From Planctomycetota bacterium (GTDB lineage Bacteria; Planctomycetota; UBA1135; UBA2386), in contig JALORC010000005.1 of the NCBI GenBank assembly GCA_025459175.1, forward strand, positions 48,121 to 112,120: a DNA stretch of 64,000 bases, in the 5' to 3' direction. The notes below the pieces were generated by a model. It saw only the letters and a program-made list of their open reading frames with translations. It searched no databases and was not told the origin of the DNA. Position 1 is the first letter of the stretch; each line of letters opens with the position of its first letter. The translations under genes were made by a program, and so were the position numbers. Below, piece after piece: positions 52,358-61,344 of the stretch.

Positions 52358-54087
52358 CGCTGGTCGCCTGGCTCGTGTTCCTGCTGGTCACCGCCTACAC
52401 GATCTGGGACGGCGTGCGCCGCACGATCGGCAGCAAGACCATGGAGGGCTTCTTCGCCGCCGGCCGCAACATCCCGTGGTGGGCCGCCGGCCTGTCGGTG
52501 ATGGCGACCCAGCTGTCGGCGATCACGCTGATCGGCGGCGTCGGCATGGGCTACGAAGGTGGTCTCGAGTGGGTGCAGTTCTACTTCGCGCTGCCGTTCG
52601 CGATGGTGATCCTGTGCATCTGGTTCGTGCCGATGTACCGACGGCATCCGATCCTGACCGCGTACGAGTACCTGGAGCGGCGGTTCGGGCCGGTGACGCG
52701 CACGCTGACCAGCTTCACGTTCCTGATCTCGCGGTGCCTGGCGTTCGCGGTGGTGCTGTACGCGCCGGCGCTGGTGTTCTCGACGATGACCGGCATCCCG
52801 ATCACGCCGATGGTGATCGTGGTCGGCATCGTCACCACCGGCTACACCGTCGCGGGCGGGGTCGGTGGCGTGGTGTGGACCGACGTCAAGCAGATGGTGC
52901 TGATCGTGATCGGCATCGTCGCCTGCCTCGGCTTCCTGCTGTGGGACACGGTCGGCGAACTGTCGCTCGGCGGCGTGTTCACCGCCCTCGGTGCGGCCGG
53001 CAAGCTGAATGCCGTGGAGATCAGCAACCCGGCGTGGACGCTGGCGCCGGCCCTGACCGAGGCGGCGGCGGCGACATCGTTCTGGTCCGACAAATACAAC
53101 CTGTGGACCGGGCTGTTCGGCACGCTGTTCCTGTTCCTCAGCTACTTCGGCTGCGACCAGGTGCAGGTGCAGAGCCTGCTGTCGAGCAAGTCGGTCGATG
53201 CGTCGCGGCGCGCGCTGCTGATGTCGGCGTTCACCAAGGTACCGCTGCAGCTGCTGGTGCTGGTGCTCGGTGGCCTGCTGTTCCTGCACCACGGCCTCGG
53301 CCGCGAACCGCTGCTGTTCGATCCGGCCCAGCAGCGCAACGCGCAACAGCTCGACGGCGAGGCCAAGGCCCGCTTCGACCAGGCCGCTGCCGCGCACACC
53401 GCCGCCAGCGAACGGCGCCAGCAGTCACTGCGCCGGGTCGCCGCCGGCGACGACAGCGCGGTCGCCGAGTTCCAGCAGGCGACGATCGCCGCCACCGAGG
53501 CGCGCAAGCAGGCCCGAGTCGAGGCGCAACCGCGCAGCGACCGTCGCGCCGACGGCAACTACATCTTCACCGACTACCTGTTCCGCGAACTGCCGAAGCC
53601 CCTGCTCGGGCTGATGATCGCCGCGATCTTCGCCGCCGCGATCAGCAGTGCCGCCGGCGCGCTGAGTTCGCTGACCTCGGCGTCGATGGTCGACTTCTAC
53701 CGGCGCTGGCTGCGGCCGCACGCCGATGACCGGCAGGCGGTGCGAACCAGCCGCATCGTGATGTCGTTCTGGGGCCTCGCCGCGACCGGCTTCGCGATCA
53801 CGCTCGGCGACGGGCCGCTGCTCGAGAAGGTCAACGAGATCGGCTCGTGGTTCTACGGCAGCATCCTCGGCGTTTTCCTGCTGGCGCTGTTCCACCGCCG
53901 CGCGTCCGGGACCGCCGCCTCCGCGGGCTTGATCGGCGGGTTGCTGTCGGTCGCCGTGGTGCACAACACGATGCACATCGCGTTCCTCTGGTACAACCTC
54001 GTCGGCGCGCTCGGCTGTGTGCTGGTCGGCAGTCTGGTGGCGACGGTGGCGCCGCAACGGCCGGCGCCGGCGGTCGACGCGCCGTGA
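52354..54087 (+). CDS. Sodium/solute symporter (SSS family) with a hydrophilic insertion
   Basis: 577 residues with about 13 membrane helices in the LeuT fold: TMEGFFAAGRNIPWWAAGLSVMATQLSAITLIG is the signature start (residues about 29-61), then LTAYEYLERRFG, VLYAPALVFSTMTGIP, FGCDQVQVQSLLSSKS and FAAAISSAAGALSSLTSASMVDFY. The family takes up sugars, amino acids or sialic acid with Na+; the substrate is unknown. Between helices, residues about 322-405 form a hydrophilic coiled-coil insertion rich in Ala, Gln and Arg (for example ERRQQSLRRVAAGDDSAVAEF) that ordinary SSS members lack. Start fixed by the ATGA overlap with the small subunit gene. Confidence 0.9.
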   Translation: MTLVAWLVFLLVTAYTIWDGVRRTIGSKTMEGFFAAGRNIPWWAAGLSVMATQLSAITLIGGVGMGYEGGLEWVQFYFALPFAMVILCIWFVPMYRRHPILTAYEYLERRFGPVTRTLTSFTFLISRCLAFAVVLYAPALVFSTMTGIPITPMVIVVGIVTTGYTVAGGVGGVVWTDVKQMVLIVIGIVACLGFLLWDTVGELSLGGVFTALGAAGKLNAVEISNPAWTLAPALTEAAAATSFWSDKYNLWTGLFGTLFLFLSYFGCDQVQVQSLLSSKSVDASRRALLMSAFTKVPLQLLVLVLGGLLFLHHGLGREPLLFDPAQQRNAQQLDGEAKARFDQAAAAHTAASERRQQSLRRVAAGDDSAVAEFQQATIAATEARKQARVEAQPRSDRRADGNYIFTDYLFRELPKPLLGLMIAAIFAAAISSAAGALSSLTSASMVDFYRRWLRPHADDRQAVRTSRIVMSFWGLAATGFAITLGDGPLLEKVNEIGSWFYGSILGVFLLALFHRRASGTAASAGLIGGLLSVAVVHNTMHIAFLWYNLVGALGCVLVGSLVATVAPQRPAPAVDAP

Positions 54088-54120
54088 ATCGCACCACCCG
54101 AGTTCACCCGCACGCCAGCG

Positions 54121-56598
54121 TCAGTCGACGAAGCGCACGCGCACGGCCGGCGACAGGTGCGGCAACGCCGCCCCGGTGAACAGCGTCTGCAGCGTCAGTT
54201 CGAGGCCGATCAGCCCCGGCTCCACGGGGATCGGATAGACGAGTTGGGCCTTGCCGCCGACCAGCCCGGTGCCGGGCAGCAGGATCGCCGTACCGGGCGC
54301 GGTCCCCAGAGTGCCGAACGGCGGCAACGGCGTGCGGCCCGACACCAGACTGAAGAACGGCGTCGCCGCGGTGGCCGCCGTGGTCGTCTGCACGCCATAG
54401 GGCAGCGGCCGACCGGTGCGCGCGAGCAGCGTGACCCTGGCCGCCCACCGCTGGTTGAACAGCAGCTCGTCGCCGAGCAGCAGATCCGGATCGAGGTCGT
54501 CGTCGAAGTCGCCGACCAGGAACCGCGCCGACGACACCGTGCTCGGTGGCGGATACCGACCGCCGATGTCGGTGAAGGTGCCGGTGCCCTGATTGCGCCA
54601 CCACCGCACGCCGTTCTGGTAGGTGCCGACGACGGCATCGAGGTTGCCGTCGACATCGAAGTCGAGCAGCGTCACCGAACCCGTCGGCAGCGTGTTCGGC
54701 AGTGCCGATGGCTGGAAGGACAGGTTGCCGCTGCCGTCGTTGCGCAGCAGCAGGTTCACGCTGGTCGGATAGCTCGGCGTCCCCCAACAAGCGACGAAGG
54801 CATCGCGATCACCATCGCCATCGAGGTCCGCCAGTTCGACGGTGCGCGCGAGCGCCAACGGGGCCTGCAGCCGCTGCGCCGTGACGTCGGCGAACAGGCC
54901 GGTGCCGTTGTTGGCGAAGTAGCGGAGCTGGCTCGGGGCCGACCCGTAGCTCTCGTCGCCGGTCAGCACGTCCTGGTCGCCGTCGCCGTCGAGGTCGCCG
55001 ACGGCGACCGTGCGCAGCCAGCCGAGATACGCGGGGAACGCGCCGGGCACCGGGGCGAACGCGCCGGCGCCATTGTTGGCATACAGCTGCACGCCCCCCT
55101 CGCGCACGACGACGACGGCGTCCTGGTCGCCGTCGCCATCGGCATCCAACAGCCGGAAGTCGGTGCTGTTGTTCGGCAGCGTCGGGCCCGGTGCGGTGAG
55201 TCCGGTGTCGACGAAGGTCGCGTTGCCGAGGTTGCGGAAGAACCGCAGCTGCGGCGGTCCGGTCGGCGACATCAGGGCCAGCACGTCGACGTCGGCATCG
55301 CCATCCAGGTCGCCCGTGCGCACGACCGCGACCTGGCCGCTGGGCCACGGGAACGTCTGCGGCGTGAACCAGCCGGTGCCGTCGTTGCGGCCCAACCGGC
55401 CAGCCACCCCGGCTTCCACGCCGAGCAGGTCGAGATCGCCGTCGCCATCGAAGTCCGCGCTGGCCAGAGCACCGCCGCGCCATGGCGTGCGGCTGCCATC
55501 GGCCAGCCGGGCCGCACCGACGTTCAGCAGCAGGCGCGGAGCCGAGCCTAGGCCGACGACGACATCGCTGTCGAGGTCGCCATCGATGTCGCCGGATGCT
55601 TGCACCGACTCCAGCGGACTGGCCAGGGCGTGCGCGCGCTCGACGAAGCTCGCGGCACCGTTGTTCTCGAACCAGCTGGTGCCGCCGACCAGGTCCTGGT
55701 CGCCGTCGCGGTCGAGGTCGAGCGCGGCCAACGGCAACAGCGACGCGATGACGGGCAAGCCGGCCACGCTCAGCAAGTTGCCGTTGCCGTCATTGCGGCG
55801 CAGCTGCCAGGCCAGCATGAACCCGACCTGCGTCAGCAGCACCGCGTCGGCATCGCCGTCACCATCGAAGTCCGCGACGGCGAGGCTCATGGTCGTGCCG
55901 TTGGTCGCGCCGGGCAGGTACTGCTCGCTGAACAGGCCGGCGCCGTTGTTGCGCCACAGCCGTGGCTGCCCGAGCCACGGCGGTTGGAACGGCACCACGT
56001 ACGGCGATGCCGCCAGCAGCAGATCGATGTCGCCATCGCCATCGAAGTCGCGCGCGGCCGCTTGGTTCACCAGCACGTTCGTGGTCGGCACCGCGGCAGC
56101 GACGAACGCGCCGCCGCTCTGCTGCAGCTGCTGCGTCTCGTTGCTGAAGCCGCGCACCAACAGGTCCGGGACGGCGTCGCCGGTGAAGTCGGCGCAGGCC
56201 AGCGGCTGCGCGAACGCGGTGATGGTCGCCAGCTGGAACGAGCTGCCGCCGAGGTTGCGCACGATGCGTCCGGCCAGCACGACATCGGGGTCCCCGTCGG
56301 CATCGATGTCGGCCACCAGGTGTCGGCCGCCGTCGGCAAGGTCCGGCCAGTTCGGTTCCGTGGCGAACACGGCGTCGCCGACGTTGCGGTAGAAGCGCTG
56401 CACGGAGCCGCCGCCGGAACTGCCGGCGACGATCGCGTCGAGGTCCCCGTCGCCATCGAAGTCGGCCAGTGAGGTCTGCACGGCCAGCAGACCGTCCGCC
56501 GGGAAGTGCTGCAGGGCCTGCGATTCGAAGGCGACCTGGGCACAGGCGCCGGATGCCAGCAAAGTCAGGAGCAGTAGCGAGGTGGGTTTGGAGGCCAT
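54121..56598 (-). CDS. Secreted FG-GAP/VCBS repeat protein
   Basis: 825 residues. Signal peptide MASKPTSLLLLTLLASGACAQ. About twelve repeats of 50-60 residues follow, each with a calcium-binding loop of the DFDGDGDLD type (also DIDADGDPD, DLDGDGDQD) and an FxxN/YxNxGxGxF blade. Together they should fold as one or two beta-propellers. The last 100 residues form a separate beta-rich domain (GRPLPYGVQ, GTLGTAPGTAILLPGTG, IPVEPGLIGLELTLQTLF) similar in layout to the end of the Kelch-like protein at 57661. Likely at the cell surface, with roles in adhesion or ligand binding. ATG 56598. Confidence 0.85.
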   Translation of the reverse strand: MASKPTSLLLLTLLASGACAQVAFESQALQHFPADGLLAVQTSLADFDGDGDLDAIVAGSSGGGSVQRFYRNVGDAVFATEPNWPDLADGGRHLVADIDADGDPDVVLAGRIVRNLGGSSFQLATITAFAQPLACADFTGDAVPDLLVRGFSNETQQLQQSGGAFVAAAVPTTNVLVNQAAARDFDGDGDIDLLLAASPYVVPFQPPWLGQPRLWRNNGAGLFSEQYLPGATNGTTMSLAVADFDGDGDADAVLLTQVGFMLAWQLRRNDGNGNLLSVAGLPVIASLLPLAALDLDRDGDQDLVGGTSWFENNGAASFVERAHALASPLESVQASGDIDGDLDSDVVVGLGSAPRLLLNVGAARLADGSRTPWRGGALASADFDGDGDLDLLGVEAGVAGRLGRNDGTGWFTPQTFPWPSGQVAVVRTGDLDGDADVDVLALMSPTGPPQLRFFRNLGNATFVDTGLTAPGPTLPNNSTDFRLLDADGDGDQDAVVVVREGGVQLYANNGAGAFAPVPGAFPAYLGWLRTVAVGDLDGDGDQDVLTGDESYGSAPSQLRYFANNGTGLFADVTAQRLQAPLALARTVELADLDGDGDRDAFVACWGTPSYPTSVNLLLRNDGSGNLSFQPSALPNTLPTGSVTLLDFDVDGNLDAVVGTYQNGVRWWRNQGTGTFTDIGGRYPPPSTVSSARFLVGDFDDDLDPDLLLGDELLFNQRWAARVTLLARTGRPLPYGVQTTTAATAATPFFSLVSGRTPLPPFGTLGTAPGTAILLPGTGLVGGKAQLVYPIPVEPGLIGLELTLQTLFTGAALPHLSPAVRVRFVD

Positions 56599-56680
56599 GG
56601 GACGAGCCGGCAAGTGTAGCCAAGTCGCCGCCATGCGTGCGGATCGATGCCGGGTGCCCCAGCCTCGAGCGCTGACACCC

Positions 56681-57520
56681 TCACCCGGTTCCGCAGTCGC
56701 CCTCACCCGCCGCCATCGTGTCACCGCGCCGCCGCTGCCGCGGCCGGCAGAAGCCGCGCTTGCCGCCGGCGAAGAACTGCAGGAAGCGTTGCCCAGGTTC
56801 GTCGCCGCCGCACACCGACGCCGCCAGCAACGCATGGACCCGCGCCCGCAGATCGCCGGGCCCGACATACACCGCGTGGTAGCAGCGCTTGAGATCCGCG
56901 ACCGCCGCACTCGCCATCTTGCTGCGCCGCAGCCCGACCAGGTTCAGCCCGTGGATCTGGTTGCGTTCGGCGGCGATCACGTACGGCGGCACGTCGTACG
57001 AGATCGACGCGTTGCCGCCGATCATCGCCCCGGGCCCGATCCGCACGAACTGGTGCACGCCGGCGCCACCACCGATGAAGCAACCGTCGCCGATGTGCAC
57101 GTGGCCGGCCAGCATCACGTTGTTGGCCAGCGTCACCTGGTTGCCGACCACGCAGTCGTGGCCGACGTGGCTGTTGGCCATCAGCAGACAGTCCTCGCCG
57201 ACCTGCGTGATGCCGGCCGCCTGCGTCGGACGATTCACGGTGACGCCCTCGCGCAGCACCGAACGCGCGCCGATCACGACCCGGCCGGCACCCGGCACCT
57301 GGCCGCGCATCTGCGGCGCGCCACCGACCACCGCGAAGCTGTCGACGACGACGCCGGCGCCGAGTTCACAGCCGGATCGCACCACGCAGTGAGCGCCGAG
57401 CATGCAGTCGGCGCCGAGCACCGCGCCTTCCTCGACCACGGCGTACGGCCCGATGCGAACCGATGCCGGCACCACGAGACCCGCAGCGATCGAGGCAGAG
57501 GGATGGACGTTGGCGTTCAT
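56681..57520 (-). CDS. lpxA: UDP-N-acetylglucosamine acyltransferase
   Basis: 279 residues, close to the E. coli enzyme (262). Left-handed beta-helix hexapeptide repeats run from residue 6 to about 190. The active-site histidine is His121 in NSHVGHDC, matching His125 of E. coli, and ANNVMLAGHV and GGGAGVHQFVRIGPGAMIGG follow the family. The helical C-terminus has NLVGLRR and RCYHAVY. It starts lipid A synthesis by adding a 3-hydroxyacyl group, so the organism should make lipopolysaccharide or a related outer-membrane lipid. The C-terminal 30 residues are an Arg/Gly-rich extension not typical of LpxA. No other lpx gene is adjacent. Confidence 0.93.
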   Translation of the reverse strand: MNANVHPSASIAAGLVVPASVRIGPYAVVEEGAVLGADCMLGAHCVVRSGCELGAGVVVDSFAVVGGAPQMRGQVPGAGRVVIGARSVLREGVTVNRPTQAAGITQVGEDCLLMANSHVGHDCVVGNQVTLANNVMLAGHVHIGDGCFIGGGAGVHQFVRIGPGAMIGGNASISYDVPPYVIAAERNQIHGLNLVGLRRSKMASAAVADLKRCYHAVYVGPGDLRARVHALLAASVCGGDEPGQRFLQFFAGGKRGFCRPRQRRRGDTMAAGEGDCGTG

Positions 57521-57640
57521 GGAAGTGCGCGGCCCCGGACGCTACCGCCGCCACCGCGCCGCCGCACGGACGGCGGGGTGAAACAACCCAGAACGAACGG
57601 CACGATGTCGTGGCCCGTCGACCCCGGACAGGCTGCGTCG

Positions 57641-57648
57641 ACTATCAT
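57641..57648 (+). promoter_or_regulatory. Putative -10 element (ACTATCAT)
   Basis: CTATCAT ends 12 bases before the ATG of the Kelch-like protein gene, and resembles the GCTATCAT site at 43900. A -35 is not clear. Confidence 0.35.
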
Positions 57649-57660
57649 CCGGAGCCTCTG

Positions 57661-60138
57661 ATGCGAACTCTCTCGCTGCTGGCGTTCACGCCGATCGCAA
57701 TCGCGCAATGTGCGCCCCAGTGGCAACCGGGCAGCGGCGTGCCGGGCACCGATGGCGCGGTGCATTGCGTGCAGGCCTGGGATCCGGATGGAACGGGTCC
57801 GCTGCCGGCCCTGCAGGTCTGCGGCGGACGCTTCGCCATCGCGGGCGACCTGGTGGCGCGCAACGTCGCCGCGTTCGATCCCGCGACCAACGTCTGGACC
57901 AGCTTCGGTGCCGGACTCGGCGATGCCGCGGCGACCGTGCATGCGCTGACGACGGCGGCCGATGGCAGCCTGATCGCGGCCGGTGGCGCCGAAGGTCTTT
58001 CGGCACCGCCCAGTGGCTTCGTGGCTCGCTGGAACGGCAGCGCCTGGCAGACGCTGGCGACCGCGAATGGCCCCGTGCTCGCGCTCGCCGTGCGCGGCAA
58101 CGGCGACCTGGTGGCGGGCGGTGGCTTCACCACGCTGGCCGGGCAGCCCACCACCCAGCTGGCGCGTTTCGACGGCAGCGCCTGGAGCCGGTTCACGCCG
58201 ACCACGACCGTGACCGGCAGCACCCTCTACACCCGGGTCAGCTGCCTGCTGCGGTTGAGCAACGACCAGCTGTTGGTCGGCGGTCTGTTCACCGGCATCG
58301 GTGGCACCCTCGCCAACTGCACCGCCCGCTGGGACGGCAGCGTCTGGCTGCCGTTCGGCAGCGGCACTTCGAACCTGGTGCGTTGCGCGCTCGAACTGGC
58401 CGACGGCAGCGTCGTGCTCGGTGGCGACTTCCAGCAGGCCGGCGGCATCGCGTGCAGTCGCATCGCGCGCTGGGACGGCGCCGGTTTCAGCCCGCTGGCA
58501 GGTGGCATGGGGCCGTCGTTCCTGTCTTCGGTCCATGCGCTGCTGCCCACCGCCAACGGCTTGCTCGCCGGTGGCTCGTTCACCAGCGCCGGCAACGTCC
58601 CGGCCGAAGGCATCGCGGCCTGGGACGGATCGGCGTGGACTCCGCTCGGCAACGGACTGCGCTCGACGATCGGCACCACCGGCACGGCGCGCGCGCTGGC
58701 CACGCTGCCGGGTGGCATGGCTCTCGTCGGTGGCAGTTTTGCGCGAGCCGGGACCACCGCCACGAGCAACCTGGCGCGCTGGTCCGGCACCGCCTGGTCG
58801 GGATTCGACACCGGGACCGATGCACCGATCGGCACGCTCGGCACGACCGCCGATGGCGAGGTCTACGCCGGCGGTGCCTTCACGCGGATCGAGGGAACCG
58901 CGGCCAACTACATCGCCCGACGCACCGCCACCGGTTGGCAGCCACTCGGCAGCGGCACCAACGGCACCGTCACCGCCCTGCTCGCGCTCGCCTCGGGGGA
59001 ACTGCTGCTGGGTGGTCTGTTCACGATCGCGGATGGTGTGCCGTGTGCCGCCGTCGCGCGTTGGAACGGCACCACGATGGCACCGCTCGGCCTCGGTTTG
59101 GCCGGTCCGATCCGCGACCTGGCCCAACGGCCGAACGGCGATCTGTTCGCCACCGGGGACTTCACCACGGTCGGCTCCAGTCCGGCCGCCGGGCTGGCGC
59201 GCTTCGCCGGCGGCACCTGGCTACCGGTGCCGGTGCCGGCCGGCTGGCGGCCGCGGCGACTCGCGGTCGCCGGCAACGGGAACCTGATCGCGACCGTGAG
59301 CATCGGCACCAGCGGTGCCGCTCTGGTCGCGAGCTGGGACGGCACCAACTGGAGCCAGCTCGGCACCACGTTCGCAAGCGGACCGACTTCGCTGCGGGTG
59401 CTGCGCGATGGCACCTTGCTCGCCGATGCCCGGCGGTGGAACGGCACTGCCTGGCAGCTGCTCGGCAACGGCCTGTCGGGTGTCGTGCTGTCGATGCTGC
59501 AGTTGCCGGGCGGCGACCTGCTGGCGGCCGGCCAGTTCGGTGCGAGCGGCGTGCCGACCGAGTGGCTGTACCGCTTCGACGGCGCCACGTGGTCGGTGAT
59601 CCCCGGGGTCGACGAACGCATCGACGCGCTGGCACTCACCGCCGAGGGCGCGGTGGTGCTCGGTGGCAACTTCCGCCGCATCGGCAGCCAGATCGCGAGC
59701 TTCGTGGCGACGTTGGCCAGCGGCTGCCCGGCCACGGCCACTGCCGTCGGCGGCGGTTGTGCCAGCAGCACCGGGCCGATCACGCTCGCGACCACTGCGT
59801 TGCCGTGGCTCGGCAGCACCGCGCGCGCCGTCGCGGGCGGACTGCCCCCCGGTTCGTTGGCGCTCGCCGCGCTGGGCTCGGCCCCGGCGGCGATCCCGCT
59901 CGCCACGCTGCTGCCGCAAGGTGGCCAAGGCTGCCAGCTCGGCCTGCAGCCGCTCGTGCTCCGTTTGCTCGACCAGGCGGCAGGGCGCGCCGTGCTCGAC
60001 GAACCCGTGCCGGCGGCGCTGAGCTTGCTCGGTGCCAGCGTGCTGGTGCAGGTGTTCCCGTGCGAACTCGACGGCACCGGTGCGCTGTTGCAGGTCACCG
60101 CCTCGCCGACCGTGCAGTGGACGATCGGCAGCTGGTGA
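57661..60138 (+). CDS. Secreted Kelch-like beta-propeller repeat protein
   Basis: 825 residues. Signal peptide MRTLSLLAFTPIAIAQ. Around fourteen repeats of roughly 45 residues share the pattern GGxFTxAGGxxxxxIARWDGxxWxPLGxG, as in planctomycete and myxobacterial proteins with Kelch or delta-60-like blades, so one or two propellers are expected. From about 695 a Cys-containing domain (CPATATAVGGGC) leads to a C-terminal beta domain (GLPPGSLALAALG, PLVLRLLDQAAGRAVLDEPVPA). Likely exported to the surface. Repeats differ enough that no long DNA repeat is formed. Ligand unknown. Confidence 0.8.
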   Translation: MRTLSLLAFTPIAIAQCAPQWQPGSGVPGTDGAVHCVQAWDPDGTGPLPALQVCGGRFAIAGDLVARNVAAFDPATNVWTSFGAGLGDAAATVHALTTAADGSLIAAGGAEGLSAPPSGFVARWNGSAWQTLATANGPVLALAVRGNGDLVAGGGFTTLAGQPTTQLARFDGSAWSRFTPTTTVTGSTLYTRVSCLLRLSNDQLLVGGLFTGIGGTLANCTARWDGSVWLPFGSGTSNLVRCALELADGSVVLGGDFQQAGGIACSRIARWDGAGFSPLAGGMGPSFLSSVHALLPTANGLLAGGSFTSAGNVPAEGIAAWDGSAWTPLGNGLRSTIGTTGTARALATLPGGMALVGGSFARAGTTATSNLARWSGTAWSGFDTGTDAPIGTLGTTADGEVYAGGAFTRIEGTAANYIARRTATGWQPLGSGTNGTVTALLALASGELLLGGLFTIADGVPCAAVARWNGTTMAPLGLGLAGPIRDLAQRPNGDLFATGDFTTVGSSPAAGLARFAGGTWLPVPVPAGWRPRRLAVAGNGNLIATVSIGTSGAALVASWDGTNWSQLGTTFASGPTSLRVLRDGTLLADARRWNGTAWQLLGNGLSGVVLSMLQLPGGDLLAAGQFGASGVPTEWLYRFDGATWSVIPGVDERIDALALTAEGAVVLGGNFRRIGSQIASFVATLASGCPATATAVGGGCASSTGPITLATTALPWLGSTARAVAGGLPPGSLALAALGSAPAAIPLATLLPQGGQGCQLGLQPLVLRLLDQAAGRAVLDEPVPAALSLLGASVLVQVFPCELDGTGALLQVTASPTVQWTIGSW

Positions 60139-60150
60139 ACGCCGCGGCAG

Positions 60151-61344
60151 TCAGATCGCAAACGCCTGTGCACCCGCCGTCGTCACCGCCACCGACCGCT
60201 GCACCCGCTGCAGCGCGGCCACGAGGTCCGCGGCGAGATCCTCCGCCGCCTCGATGCCGACGCTGAGCCGCAGCAGCCCCGGGCCGATGCCGGCGCGCGC
60301 GCGCACCTCGGGCGTCATCGACGCGTGCGTCATCGTCGCCGGGTGCGCGATCAGGCTCTCGACGCCGCCGAGCGACTCGGCCAGCGTGAAGCACTGCAGG
60401 CCGCGCACGAACCGTTCGACCGCCGCGGCATCGGCGAGTTCGAAGCTGAGCATGCCGCCGAAGCCGCGCTGCTGCGCCTTGGCCAGCGCGTGGTCGGGAT
60501 GCTGCGGCAGCCCCGGATAGTGCACCACGCGCACCGCCGGGTGACCGGCCAGCAGTTCGGCGAGGTAGTGCGCGTTGGCCTCGTGCTGGCGCATGCGCAC
60601 CGCCAGCGTGCGCAGACCGCGCAGCGTCAGCCAGCTGTCGAACGGCGCGCCGGTGATGCCGAGCGCGTTCGCCCACCAGCCGAGCTGCGTGTGCAGCGCC
60701 GGGTCCCGCGCGATCACCGCGCCACCGACCACGTCGCTGTGGCCGTTGCAGTACTTCGTCGTGCTGTGCACGACCAGGTCGGCACCGAGTTCGAGCGGAT
60801 TCTGCAGCGCCGGCGACAAGAACGTGTTGTCGACCGCGAGCAGGGCGCCGGCGCTGCGGCACGCGGCGGCCAACGCGCGCAGGTCGACCAGCCGCAGCAG
60901 CGGGTTGCTCGGCGACTCCGACCACACCAGCTTCGGCCGCCGCGACAGCGCTGCCGCCAGCGCCGCCGGATCGCGTTGATCGACGAACAGCACCTCGAAA
61001 TGACCCTTCCGCGCCAGCGCGTCGACGATGCGCCAGGTGCCGCCATAACCGTCGTGCGGCAGCACCAGCAGGTCGCCGGGCTGCAGCAGGTGCAGCACCA
61101 GCGTGATCGCGGCCATGCCGGTCGCGGTCACCACCGCACCGGCCCCACCCTCGGCAGCCGCCAGCGCATGGGCCAGCTCGTCGCGGGTCGGGTTGCCGCT
61201 GCGCGTGTAGTCGTAGGTGCGCTTCTGGCCGAAGCCGGCGAACGAGAAGTTCGCCGACAACACCAGCGGCGGCGCCACCGCACCGTGGGTCGGATCGGCG
61301 TCGATGCCGGCGCGCACCAGCCCGGTCTGCCAGGAGTGCGTCAC
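60151..61344 (-). CDS. metB: Cystathionine gamma-synthase / O-succinylhomoserine sulfhydrylase (Cys/Met PLP family)
   Basis: 397 residues, GTG start at 61344 overlapping the metX stop as GTGA. Motifs of the family are RSGNPTRDELAHALAAAEGG (cofactor phosphate and tyrosine region), SGMAA-like ATGMAAITLVL, VDNTFLSPALQNPLELGADLVVHSTTKY with the PLP lysine near residue 199, NGHSDVVGG and ESLGGVESLIAHPATMTHAS. It joins a homoserine ester with cysteine or sulfide. Whether it makes cystathionine (MetB) or homocysteine directly (MetZ) cannot be decided from sequence. Last gene of the riboswitch-controlled methionine operon; this gene and metX account for the two steps after hom. Confidence 0.88.
   Translation of the reverse strand: MTHSWQTGLVRAGIDADPTHGAVAPPLVLSANFSFAGFGQKRTYDYTRSGNPTRDELAHALAAAEGGAGAVVTATGMAAITLVLHLLQPGDLLVLPHDGYGGTWRIVDALARKGHFEVLFVDQRDPAALAAALSRRPKLVWSESPSNPLLRLVDLRALAAACRSAGALLAVDNTFLSPALQNPLELGADLVVHSTTKYCNGHSDVVGGAVIARDPALHTQLGWWANALGITGAPFDSWLTLRGLRTLAVRMRQHEANAHYLAELLAGHPAVRVVHYPGLPQHPDHALAKAQQRGFGGMLSFELADAAAVERFVRGLQCFTLAESLGGVESLIAHPATMTHASMTPEVRARAGIGPGLLRLSVGIEAAEDLAADLVAALQRVQRSVAVTTAGAQAFAI

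Noticed and set aside
54121..56598. Repeated DNA in the FG-GAP gene as a CRISPR or satellite array
   Set aside because: The periodicity comes from coding repeats for calcium loops; spacing and sequence vary and no spacers exist. No CRISPR array was seen anywhere in the window.
57517..59127. Open frame of 536 codons antisense to the Kelch-like gene
   Set aside because: It mirrors the repeats of the real gene and has no recognisable domain.
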